A DNA stretch of 64,000 bases from Pseudomonas promysalinigenes (GTDB lineage: Bacteria > Pseudomonadota > Gammaproteobacteria > Pseudomonadales > Pseudomonadaceae): NCBI RefSeq assembly GCF_014269025.2, contig NZ_CP077094.1, positions 3,906,001 to 3,970,000 on the forward strand. The letters run 5' to 3'. The notes under the pieces are model-generated. The model did no database searches and was not told the DNA's origin. It saw only the letters and a list, made by a program, of their open reading frames with translations. Shown here piece after piece: positions 46,814 through 55,040 of this stretch; positions within the stretch are counted from its first letter, which is position 1; each line of letters begins with the position of its first letter. The position numbers and the translations under genes were made by a program.

Positions 46814-48115
46814 ATGACAACCAGCAGCACTTACTCCCAGGCGCCTGCCACGCCGGTCAACTCACCTGCGCGAGTCGCCACCGCCAGCTTCATCGGCACC
46901 GCGATCGAGTTCTACGATTTCTACGTCTACGCTACCGCCGCCGCACTGGTGATCGGCCCGGTGTTTTTCCCGTCCGAATCGGGCACCGCGCAGATGCTTG
47001 CAGCATTCATCACCTTCGGCATCGCATTCCTCGCCCGCCCACTGGGCTCAGCGCTGTTCGGCCATTTCGGTGACCGCATCGGGCGCAAATCGACGCTGGT
47101 GGCGTCACTGCTACTGATGGGCGTGTCGACCACGCTGATAGGTGTGCTGCCGGGCTATGACAGCATCGGGGTTTGGGCACCGATCCTGCTCTGCCTGCTG
47201 CGCTTCGGCCAGGGCCTGGGCCTGGGCGGTGAATGGGGCGGTGCAGCGCTGCTGGCCACCGAGAACGCACCCCAGGGCAAACGCGCCTGGTTTGGCATGT
47301 TCCCGCAACTGGGGCCGTCGATCGGCTTTCTTGCGGCCAACGGCCTGTTTCTGACCCTGGCCATGCTCCTCAGCGACGAACAGTTCCGTGAATGGGGCTG
47401 GCGCATTCCGTTCCTGCTTAGCGCAGCGTTGGTGCTGGTGGGCCTGTACGTCCGCCTGAAACTGGAGGAAAGCCCAGTGTTCGCCAAGGCTGTTGCTCGC
47501 CATGAGCGGGTGAAGCTTCCGGTAGTGGACCTGTTCGCCAAATACTGGCTGCCGACTTTGCTAGGCGCAGCTGCGATGGTGGTGTGCTACGCGCTGTTCT
47601 ATATCTCCACGGTATTTTCGCTGAGCTACGGCGTGACGACCCTGGGCTACAGCCGCGAAACCTTCCTGGGCCTGCTGTGCTTTGCCGTGGTGTTCATGGC
47701 CCTGGCGACCCCCCTGTCAGCCTGGCTGAGCGACCGCTTTGGGCGTAAGCCGGTGCTGATCGTCGGTGCTTTGATGGCGGTGGCCTCAGGCTTTGCCATG
47801 GAGCCACTGCTGACCTCGGGTTCCACCGCTGGCATGGCACTGTTCCTGGCCATCGAGTTGTTCCTGATGGGGGTGACCTTCGCGCCGATGGGCGCGCTGC
47901 TGCCGGAACTGTTCCCAACCCACGTGCGCTATACCGGGGCCTCGGCAGCTTACAACCTGGGCGGCATCGTTGGAGCGTCGGCCGCGCCGTTCTTTGCCCA
48001 GAAACTGGTGAGCATGGGCGGGTTGAGCTGGGTGGGGGGTTATGTTTCGGCGGCGGCGCTGATCAGCCTGATCGCCGTCTTGTGCCTGAAAGAAACGCGC
48101 GATACAGAGCTGTGA
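46814..48115 (+). CDS. MFS transporter, metabolite:proton symporter family
   Basis: A 433-residue transporter with 12 predicted helices. ATASFIGTAIEFYDFYVYATAA and the loop FGHFGDRIGRKSTLV (Asp-Arg-x-Gly-Arg signature between helices 2 and 3), repeated as LSDRFGRKPVL, place it in the MHS subfamily with ShiA, ProP and KgtP. The substrate is unknown. AGGGA precedes ATG 46814 by about nine bases. It is convergent with purT. Confidence 0.9.
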   Translation: MTTSSTYSQAPATPVNSPARVATASFIGTAIEFYDFYVYATAAALVIGPVFFPSESGTAQMLAAFITFGIAFLARPLGSALFGHFGDRIGRKSTLVASLLLMGVSTTLIGVLPGYDSIGVWAPILLCLLRFGQGLGLGGEWGGAALLATENAPQGKRAWFGMFPQLGPSIGFLAANGLFLTLAMLLSDEQFREWGWRIPFLLSAALVLVGLYVRLKLEESPVFAKAVARHERVKLPVVDLFAKYWLPTLLGAAAMVVCYALFYISTVFSLSYGVTTLGYSRETFLGLLCFAVVFMALATPLSAWLSDRFGRKPVLIVGALMAVASGFAMEPLLTSGSTAGMALFLAIELFLMGVTFAPMGALLPELFPTHVRYTGASAAYNLGGIVGASAAPFFAQKLVSMGGLSWVGGYVSAAALISLIAVLCLKETRDTEL

Positions 48116-48121
48116 ATGATT

Positions 48122-48140
48122 GGGGCCGCATCGCGGCCCC
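48122..48140. other. Hairpin between convergent MFS and purT genes
   Basis: GGGGCCGC-atc-GCGGCCCC is a perfect 8-bp stem with a 3-nt loop right after the MFS stop and 13 bp from the purT stop. No T-run. Its 15-nt core is identical to that of the thrC terminator. Confidence 0.5.
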
Positions 48141-48152
48141 TGCGGCGTCGCA

Positions 48153-49334
48153 TCAGAACTCGACTTTCACCGCCTGCGAAGCACGGGTCGCTTTGGCCCG
48201 CGCTGCTTCGACCGACTCATCGCGCGCCAGGCACACACCCATCCGCCGGGTGCCGTTGATTTCCGGCTTGCCGAACAGGCGGATGGCGGTGTCCGGCTCG
48301 CTCAGGGCCGCGCCCAGGTTGGCGAAGCTGGTCTGCTGCGACTGGCCTTGCGGCAAGATGACCGCCGAAGCCGACGGGCCGAACTGGCGCACCACCGGAA
48401 TTGGCAGGCCAAGAATGGCGCGGGCATGCAGCGCGAATTGCGAGAGGTCCTGGGAAATCAGCGTCACCAGGCCAGTATCATGAGGGCGCGGTGACACTTC
48501 GCTGAACCACACTTGGTCGCCCTTGACGAACAGTTCCACACCAAACAGACCACGGCCCCCCAGCGCATCGGTCACCGCTTTGGCCACACGCTGCGACTCG
48601 GCCAGGGCTTTCTCGCTCATGGCCTGTGGCTGCCAGGACTCTTGGTAATCGCCTTTTTCCTGACGGTGCCCGACCGGCTCCAGGAAGGTGGTGCCGCCCA
48701 CGTGGCGCACGGTCAGCAAGGTGATCTCGTAGTCGAAATCGATGAAGCCTTCGATGATCACTCGGCCTTTGCCGGCACGCCCGCCCTCCTGGGCATAGGC
48801 CCAGGACTGCTGCAGGTCAGCGTCGCTGCGCAGCAGACTCTGCCCCTTGCCCGAGGAGCTCATCACCGGCTTGACCACACAGGGGTAGCCGACATCGGCC
48901 ACGGCTGCCGCGTAGTCTTCGTAAGTGTCGGCGAAATGATACGGCGAGGTCGGCAGGTCAAGCTCTTCGGCAGCCAGGCGGCGGATACCTTCGCGGTTCA
49001 TGGTCAATTGGGTTGCCCGAGCGGTGGGCACCACATTGAAGCCTTCGTTTTCCAGCTCGACCAGGGTGGCAGTGGCGATCGCTTCGATTTCCGGCACGAT
49101 GAAGTGCGGTTTTTCCGCTTCGATGATCGCACGCAGAGCCACACCATCGAGCATGTTGACCACATGGCTGCGGTGGGCCACCTGCATGGCCGGGGCATTG
49201 GCATAGCGGTCGACGGCGATCACTTCGACGCCCAGGCGCTGCAGCTCGATCACCACTTCCTTGCCCAGCTCGCCACAGCCGCAGAGCAGTACACGGGTCG
49301 CGGTTGGCGACAATGGGGTTCCGATACGGGTCAT
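48153..49334 (-). CDS. purT: Formate-dependent GAR transformylase PurT
   Basis: ATP-grasp enzyme that formylates glycinamide ribonucleotide using formate, the folate-independent route in purine synthesis. The 393 residues have the N-terminal [15 protein letters not shown]-grasp [12 protein letters not shown] and the C-terminal [17 protein letters not shown] 49334 has GAGGACC upstream; the longer frame to 49472 is rejected. Together with purL it marks purine biosynthesis genes in this window. Confidence 0.97.
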   Translation of the reverse strand: MTRIGTPLSPTATRVLLCGCGELGKEVVIELQRLGVEVIAVDRYANAPAMQVAHRSHVVNMLDGVALRAIIEAEKPHFIVPEIEAIATATLVELENEGFNVVPTARATQLTMNREGIRRLAAEELDLPTSPYHFADTYEDYAAAVADVGYPCVVKPVMSSSGKGQSLLRSDADLQQSWAYAQEGGRAGKGRVIIEGFIDFDYEITLLTVRHVGGTTFLEPVGHRQEKGDYQESWQPQAMSEKALAESQRVAKAVTDALGGRGLFGVELFVKGDQVWFSEVSPRPHDTGLVTLISQDLSQFALHARAILGLPIPVVRQFGPSASAVILPQGQSQQTSFANLGAALSEPDTAIRLFGKPEINGTRRMGVCLARDESVEAARAKATRASQAVKVEF

Positions 49335-49410
49335 TTCAGGTCCTCGAAGGCGTCCGGGGCCGCGCCAGGCTTGGCAAGGCCCGCTGAAAAAGGACCGATA
49401 TTCTACACCA

Positions 49411-49878
49411 TCAACCCGCCACAGCGGCCCGCCGCGCACGAAATGCCATGGCCAGCCACACGGCCGTGACACCGGCGAACTTCGATGCCATGGCGGTGCC
49501 GATCACCGCTGGAGTCAGGGCGCCGATCATGCCGAAGAAGATGAAGGTATCCACCGGAATGCTCAACGCTGAGCTTAACCACAAACGGTCACGCAGTGGC
49601 CGGCGAGTAATGCTGAACACTAGCCAGTCGATAAGCTCGGAGACGAAGAACGCGGTGGCGCTGGCCAAAGCAATGGCCGGCTCAGAGGTCGCGTACGACA
49701 GCACCAGGGCCATCAGCATGGCAATCAGCGCGCCATGGCCATAGCGGGTTTGCACCATGTCACGCAGGATGAACACCAGCCCGCCCCAACAGGACCAGAT
49801 GATGTCCAGGTGCGGAGCGCTCGAGAAGGCGTAGTTGATCAGCACCACGCTACTGATATAGGCAATGAGATAGATCAT
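49411..49878 (-). CDS. VUT-family (PF02592) transporter
   Basis: A 155-residue membrane protein with about five helices, of the VUT/YhhQ group linked to queuosine-precursor uptake. A central [18 protein letters not shown] and the following [24 protein letters not shown] (both hydrophobic with conserved Glu/Asp) fit the family. It is shorter than YhhQ. Start ATG 49878 lacks a strong ribosome-binding site. Confidence 0.8.
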   Translation of the reverse strand: MIYLIAYISSVVLINYAFSSAPHLDIIWSCWGGLVFILRDMVQTRYGHGALIAMLMALVLSYATSEPAIALASATAFFVSELIDWLVFSITRRPLRDRLWLSSALSIPVDTFIFFGMIGALTPAVIGTAMASKFAGVTAVWLAMAFRARRAAVAG

Positions 49879-49919
49879 GGGGTAGTTTTCTGTGGGCAAG
49901 CCCGGCAGATTACCGCTGG

Positions 49920-49950
49920 CTCGTTCGCGGGTAAACCCACCCCCACAGAG
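49920..49950. repeat. REP element
   Basis: ttcgcgggtaaacccaccc followed by ccacagag is a P. putida-type REP unit between the VUT gene and the DUF1289 gene. Confidence 0.65.
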
Positions 49951-49986
49951 ATCGAACCTGTTGCAGGGGCTACAACCGGCGCACAG

Positions 49987-50190
49987 TCACGCCCCGATGA
50001 TCAACCCGGCCGCCACCGCCCGCTCATGGCAAAGCTGGAGCACCGCCCGCCGCTCGGTATTGTCCATCCGCCCCCAGCGGCCGATCTCGGCCACCGTGCG
50101 TTGGCACCCCGTGCACACATCCTGTTCGTCCAGGGCGCAAATACTCACGCAGGGCGACGGCACCGGCCGCTCGACTATCACGTCACTCAT
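49987..50190 (-). CDS. DUF1289 small Cys-rich protein
   Basis: A 67-residue protein. The spaced Cys residues in [21 protein letters not shown] are the DUF1289 signature, likely binding a metal ion; WGRM follows. The start at 50190 overlaps the end of the carbonic anhydrase gene by 8 nt, so it is co-translated. Function of the family is unknown. Confidence 0.88.
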   Translation of the reverse strand: MSDVIVERPVPSPCVSICALDEQDVCTGCQRTVAEIGRWGRMDNTERRAVLQLCHERAVAAGLIIGA

Positions 50191-50707
50191 CGTCAGCCAC
50201 CAACTCACGGGCATAACGTTCGGCATTGTGCACATAGTGCGCGGCGCTGGCCTCGAGCATACGCTTTTGCTGCTCGGTCAGCTCGCGCACCACTTTGCCA
50301 GGCGAGCCCATCACCAGTGAACCGTCGGGTATGTCCTTGCCTTCGGGAATCAGCGCATTGGCGCCGATGATGCAGTGCTTGCCAATGCGTGCGCCATTGA
50401 GAATGACTGCATTGATGCCGATCAGGCTGTAATCGCCCACCGTGCAGCCATGCAACATGGCGTTGTGGCCAATGGTTACACCCTTGCCCAGAGTGAGCGG
50501 CGAGCCCATATCGGTGTGCATCACCGTCCCGTCCTGGACATTACTGGCTTCACCGATGTCGATCAGCTCGTTGTCACCGCGCAGCACGGCACCGAACCAC
50601 ACGCTGGCACGAGCCTGCAGGCGCACCTTGCCGATCAGGGTGGCGTTGGGTGCAGCCCAGCTGGTGGGGTGACATTCGACCCGATGGTCGCCCAGGCGGT
50701 ATTTCAT
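50183..50707 (-). CDS. Gamma-carbonic anhydrase family protein
   Basis: A 174-residue left-handed beta-helix protein of hexapeptide repeats. The metal His residues appear in [19 protein letters not shown], which suit a zinc-binding gamma-carbonic anhydrase homologue (YrdA/PaaY-like). Activity as a carbonic anhydrase is not certain for these homologues. It precedes DUF1289 and follows a Nudix gene on the same strand by 44 bp. Confidence 0.92.
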   Translation of the reverse strand: MKYRLGDHRVECHPTSWAAPNATLIGKVRLQARASVWFGAVLRGDNELIDIGEASNVQDGTVMHTDMGSPLTLGKGVTIGHNAMLHGCTVGDYSLIGINAVILNGARIGKHCIIGANALIPEGKDIPDGSLVMGSPGKVVRELTEQQKRMLEASAAHYVHNAERYARELVADDE

Positions 50708-50751
50708 GTTCGATCCTCAGAGGTTCACGCAGACGGCAGGGTGTGCCCGGC

Positions 50752-51351
50752 TCAGATTTCGATGTAGCGCTCAGGGGGTTGGTGCAGGCTGATTCCGGCG
50801 TCAAACAGCAGATTGACCAGTTCGACGATCATGATCGCCGAGAGCCCCCAAATCTTGTATTCACCATAGCGATAGCTGGGCACATACCAGCTGCGGCCCT
50901 GATAATCGATGCGATGAGTATGATCACGCGGGTCCTGACGGAAGAACTCCAGTGGCACGCTGAAGACTGCCGCTATTTCCGCGTCATTGGCGCGGTATTC
51001 GACGAAATCCGGTATCAAACCGACGAACGGCGTCACCTTCAGTCCGTGCAGTGATACCAGGGGGCTGAGCGGGCCGATAACCTCCACCAAGCCAGGTGGC
51101 AGACCGATTTCTTCCTCGGTCTCACGCAAGGCGGTAAACACCAGGTCTGGGTCTTCCGGATCGCGTCGCCCTCCCGGGAAGGCTACTTCGCCGCCGTGAG
51201 TCGACAGCCCCTTTGCACGCAAGGTCAGTACCAGTTCGGGCGCTTCGCTGCGGGTAATGGGCAAAAGTACCGCCGCCTCGGGGAACCTTCGGTCGGTTTC
51301 CAGTGAAGCGGGTTGGTGGTTGCTCATACGGCGAAGTAGCTCGTCCAGCAT
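50752..51351 (-). CDS. CoA pyrophosphatase, Nudix
   Basis: Cleaves CoA or its oxidised forms to phosphopantetheine and 3',5'-ADP. The 199 residues hold the CoA-specific LPITRSEAPELVLTLR and GGEVAFPGGRRDPED followed by ALRETEEEIGL, the Nudix helix with conserved Glu residues. Related to E. coli NudL/YeaB. The ATG at 51351 (MLDELLRRM) is preferred. It is divergent from a second Nudix gene. Confidence 0.9.
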   Translation of the reverse strand: MLDELLRRMSNHQPASLETDRRFPEAAVLLPITRSEAPELVLTLRAKGLSTHGGEVAFPGGRRDPEDPDLVFTALRETEEEIGLPPGLVEVIGPLSPLVSLHGLKVTPFVGLIPDFVEYRANDAEIAAVFSVPLEFFRQDPRDHTHRIDYQGRSWYVPSYRYGEYKIWGLSAIMIVELVNLLFDAGISLHQPPERYIEI

Positions 51352-51477
51352 TGCGCACTCTCGTATCCAAGGCCTGCCTCGCATGATGCACCAAAGCCGC
51401 GACGCACCCAAGCCCCGCACGCTTGCAGCAGGACCGCCCGGCACGCCAAGATAAGCCGGTCCACTAGGAATAAAAGC

Positions 51478-52029
51478 ATGAAATTCTGCAGCGCGTGCGG
51501 CCAACCGGTCATTCAGCGGATCCCCGAAGGCGACAGCCGCCTACGGTTCGTCTGCGAGCATTGCCAGACCATTCATTACCAGAACCCCAACATCGTTGCC
51601 GGGGTGTTACCCACATGGGGCAGCCAGGTACTGTTGTGCCGCCGTGCCATAGAGCCGCGCCGCGGCTTCTGGACGCTGCCGGCTGGCTTCATGGAAAACG
51701 GCGAGACCCTCGATGAGGCGGCCCGTCGCGAAACGGCCGAAGAGGCGTGCGCACGGGTCGCGCAGATGACCCTGTACCAGCTGTTCGACCTGCCGCATAT
51801 CAATCAGGTGCATGTGTTCTTCCGTGCCGAGCTGGCCAACCTGGCGTTCGACGTCGGCGTCGAAAGCCTGGAAGTTCGGCTGTTCGAGGAGCACGAAATC
51901 CCCTGGAACGAGCTGGCTTTCCGCACCGTCACGCGCACACTAGAATGCTATTATCGCGACCGCATCAGGCAGCACTACCCGATAGGCCATGAATACCTGC
52001 CGCCGATGAACGTCTCGCCCATCCCTTGA
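51478..52029 (+). CDS. Nudix hydrolase with zinc ribbon
   Basis: A 183-residue Nudix protein. Four Cys (CSACG and CEHC) form an N-terminal zinc ribbon, as in NudC-like NADH pyrophosphatases, and the Nudix box is GFMENGETLDEAARRETAEE. ADP-ribose or NADH are the likely substrates. It is divergent from the CoA pyrophosphatase gene, with 126 bp between, and followed by an L,D-transpeptidase gene. Confidence 0.88.
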   Translation: MKFCSACGQPVIQRIPEGDSRLRFVCEHCQTIHYQNPNIVAGVLPTWGSQVLLCRRAIEPRRGFWTLPAGFMENGETLDEAARRETAEEACARVAQMTLYQLFDLPHINQVHVFFRAELANLAFDVGVESLEVRLFEEHEIPWNELAFRTVTRTLECYYRDRIRQHYPIGHEYLPPMNVSPIP

Positions 52030-52047
52030 GCCTGCAGGTACTGTTTC

Positions 52048-52602
52048 ATGCGTTGGTTGTTCGCCCTTTTCTGCCTTTGCGTTGCCACTGCATCCCAGGC
52101 GGCATTCACGGAAGTCATCATCCGCAAGCCGCAACCGCCGGCGCCAACGCAGTCACACTCGCAGACGGCGATGCAGCCGCTGATCGACAAGGTGCTGGTG
52201 ATCAAGTCCGAACGGCGCCTGCAGCTGATCAGCCGTGGCGAGCCGTTGAAGACCTACCGCATCTCGCTGGGTAAACAACCTAAAGGTGCCAAAGAGCGCG
52301 AAGGCGACAAAAAGACCCCTGAAGGGCTGTACTGGCTGGACTGGCGCAAGCAGAGCAACCGTTTCAATCTGGCCATGCACATCACCTACCCGAACATCAG
52401 CGATACCGCCCGCGCCAACCGCGAGGGCTGGAGTGCCGGAAGCATGATCATGATCCATGGCACGCCGATCAACGATGACTACCCTGAATGGTACTTCCAC
52501 ACCCTCGATTGGACCGATGGCTGCATCGCCATGCGCAACAGCGACATGCGAGAAGTGTGGGACCTGGTTCGCGACGGCACTTTGATCGAGATTCGTCCGT
52601 GA
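52048..52602 (+). CDS. L,D-transpeptidase (YkuD-like)
   Basis: Periplasmic enzyme that crosslinks peptidoglycan or links it to lipoproteins. The 184 residues contain a signal peptide of about 18-20 residues and a YkuD domain with the catalytic His in IHGTPIND and the Cys in WTDGCIAM. It lies 18 bp after the Nudix gene and is possibly cotranscribed. Which L,D-linkage it makes cannot be told. Confidence 0.9.
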   Translation: MRWLFALFCLCVATASQAAFTEVIIRKPQPPAPTQSHSQTAMQPLIDKVLVIKSERRLQLISRGEPLKTYRISLGKQPKGAKEREGDKKTPEGLYWLDWRKQSNRFNLAMHITYPNISDTARANREGWSAGSMIMIHGTPINDDYPEWYFHTLDWTDGCIAMRNSDMREVWDLVRDGTLIEIRP

Positions 52603-52806
52603 TAGTCCACAACGCGGATTGAGCCTGCAAGACTCTTCCCCCTCTCTGCCAAAGGCCTGCCGAATTCTGCGCAGCCTCTGCCACGTCTGCCTTGGAATGA
52701 TCAGCACTCGATTTTAAAGGTGCCGCCCGCCTCAAGGCAGGCGCATCCAAGCTCTGCTGCCGACAATGTGCAACTTGCCAGCCCCTTAGCCATTTCGACC
52801 CACGAA

Positions 52807-52824
52807 TCGTCACAGTAACGCCAT
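52807..52824 (+). promoter_or_regulatory. Candidate PHO box
   Basis: TCGTCAC-AGTA-ACGCCAT gives two 7-bp half-sites resembling CTGTCAT with the 4-bp spacing of PhoB sites, 44 bp before the PhoX-like ATG. The match is partial. The rest of the 266-bp gap (52603-52868) holds no gene that I can see. Confidence 0.4.
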
Positions 52825-52868
52825 AAAGTCGGGGTTCGCGACTACTCAATCACCACAAGGACACCCTG

Positions 52869-54914
52869 ATGAGTCGAGACACCGGCGACAACCTGGACCG
52901 CAATCACAGCACCAACCTGCCGATGGCCAGCGTCATGGACGCTTACCTGAGCCGTCGCAGCGTGATCCGCGGCAGCCTGGGCGCAGCCATAGCCATGATT
53001 GCCGGCACCGGTCTGACCGGCTGCCTGGACAGCGAGCCTGTCTCTCTCGAACCGCCCTCCCCCCAACCCGATAAGCCGAAACTGGCACTGGGCTTCCAGT
53101 CCATTGCTGGCTCGCGTACCGACGCCTGCGTGGTTGCTGCCGGCTACAGTGCCTACGTGCTCGCGCCCTGGGGCACACCACTCAATGGCAAGGCCAGCCC
53201 CTGGAGAGCCGACGGCAGCAACACGTCGGTCGACCAAGCCAATGCCATGGGCATGCACCACGACGGCATGCACTTTTTCCCAATCAACGGCAGTTCACAG
53301 GACGGCCTGCTGGCGATCAACTTCGAATACATCGACACCGCTGCCCTGCACCCCAACGGTCCAACCGTCGACGCCAGCGGCAAGCGCCCTGCTGAAGAAG
53401 TACGCAAAGAAATCAACGCCCACGGCGCTGGTGTGGTCCGCCTGAAGAACATCAACGGCCGCTGGCAGGTGGTCGAAAACGACCCGCTCAATCGCCGATT
53501 CACTACGGCGTCGCGTATGGAGCTGACCGGGCCGATGCGCGGCACCAGCCACGTCAAAACCAAGTATTCGGCCGACGGTATCCACTGTCGCGGTACCAAT
53601 AACAACTGCGGCAACGGCTACACGCCGTGGGGTACATATTTGACCTGCGAAGAGAACTGGCCAGGCATTTTCGTTAACAGAGGCTTACGCCCGGACGATC
53701 AGCGCCGTATCGGCGTGGGCACCGCCAATGGCCAGTATCAGTGGGAAAGCGCTGCCGGTGACAGCACTGAAGTGGATGACGAGTTCGCCCGCTTCGATGT
53801 CACCGCCAAAGGCGCTCACGCCAGCGAAGACTACCGTAACGAAGCCAGCACTTTTGGCTACATCGTCGAAATCGACCCGTACAACAGCGACACCCTGGCC
53901 ACCAAGCGCACGGCCCTGGGGCGTTTCCGCCATGAAGGCTGCTGCCCGGGCCTGCCGGTGGTCGGCAAGCCACTGGTCTGGTACATGGGTGACGACTCGA
54001 ATAACGAGTACCTCTACAAATGGGTGTCTGCAGCCCTGTGGGATGCGGCTGATGCCACCCCGGCCGATCGGCTCAAAACCGGTGCCAAGTACCTGGACCA
54101 CGGCAATCTGTACGTCGCCCGCTTCGATGCCGACGGCACTGGCGCTTGGCTGCCGCTCGACGTGAACACCCCCACTACCGCCGGTAGCACCCTCGGCGCA
54201 TTGTACGGTGACCTCGCTGGCATCATCCTCAATACCCGAGGTGCTGGCGATGCCGTTGGCGCCACGCCTATGGACCGCCCCGAGTGGACAGCCGTCAACC
54301 CGCTCAATGGCGATGCCTACCTGACCCTGACCAACAATAGCGTGCGCACCCCGGAGAAGGTCGATGCCGCAAACCCGCGGGGTCCGAACCGCCACGGTCA
54401 TATCATCCGCTGGCATGACAGCGACGATCACCAGAGCTTTACCTGGGACATCTTCGTCTTTGGCGCCAACGCCACCGGCACGGCAGACATCAACCGCTCG
54501 GGGCTCAGTGAGCTCAATCAGTTCGCCAGCCCCGACGGCATGAGCTTCGATAGCCGTGGCGTGCTGTGGTTTGAGACCGACAACAGCGAGCCTACGCTCA
54601 CAGACTATACAAACGACCAACTGTTGGCCGTGATTCCCACCGAACTGATCGATGCCAACGGCAAGCAGATACCAATCGATGCCCAAAATCAGTCGGCCCT
54701 ACGCCGGTTTTTCGTCGGGCCAAACGGCTGCGAGGTGACGGGTATAACCTTCACACCGGACAACAAGACCCTGTTCATCAACATCCAGCATCCGGAAAAC
54801 TGGCCGTACAGCGACATGGCGACAGACGCCGCGCCCTCCGGCACCAAGGTCAGGCCCCGGGCATCAACGGTTGTGATTCAGCGTGACGATGGCGGCCAGA
54901 TCGGAACTATCTGA
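52869..54914 (+). CDS. PhoX-family alkaline phosphatase (DUF839)
   Basis: A 681-residue secreted phosphatase releasing phosphate from organic esters, dependent on calcium and iron in this family. A Tat-type signal occurs at residues 28-48 (SRRSVIRGSLG, twin-Arg), and a lipobox-like LTGC follows directly, so it may be a Tat-exported lipoprotein. The body contains GTYLTCEENWPG, RFRHEGCCPG and SPDGMSFDSRG, all typical of PhoX. AAGGA precedes the ATG. Closely preceded by a possible PHO box. Confidence 0.9.
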   Translation: MSRDTGDNLDRNHSTNLPMASVMDAYLSRRSVIRGSLGAAIAMIAGTGLTGCLDSEPVSLEPPSPQPDKPKLALGFQSIAGSRTDACVVAAGYSAYVLAPWGTPLNGKASPWRADGSNTSVDQANAMGMHHDGMHFFPINGSSQDGLLAINFEYIDTAALHPNGPTVDASGKRPAEEVRKEINAHGAGVVRLKNINGRWQVVENDPLNRRFTTASRMELTGPMRGTSHVKTKYSADGIHCRGTNNNCGNGYTPWGTYLTCEENWPGIFVNRGLRPDDQRRIGVGTANGQYQWESAAGDSTEVDDEFARFDVTAKGAHASEDYRNEASTFGYIVEIDPYNSDTLATKRTALGRFRHEGCCPGLPVVGKPLVWYMGDDSNNEYLYKWVSAALWDAADATPADRLKTGAKYLDHGNLYVARFDADGTGAWLPLDVNTPTTAGSTLGALYGDLAGIILNTRGAGDAVGATPMDRPEWTAVNPLNGDAYLTLTNNSVRTPEKVDAANPRGPNRHGHIIRWHDSDDHQSFTWDIFVFGANATGTADINRSGLSELNQFASPDGMSFDSRGVLWFETDNSEPTLTDYTNDQLLAVIPTELIDANGKQIPIDAQNQSALRRFFVGPNGCEVTGITFTPDNKTLFINIQHPENWPYSDMATDAAPSGTKVRPRASTVVIQRDDGGQIGTI

Positions 54915-55040
54915 CCAGGCCTAGCAGGCAGCAAGCAGGCGTTGAGAAGGTCGACTTTCCTGGGCAGGTAATGCTGCTCTGTTCAACCAGGCGGGCCGCT
55001 GAACGAGGCTGGGCGTCCAATTCTCCATGGAACGACGCTC

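Noticed and set aside
52603..52806. Terminator after the L,D-transpeptidase gene
   Set aside because: No stem followed by a T-run could be found in this part of the gap.
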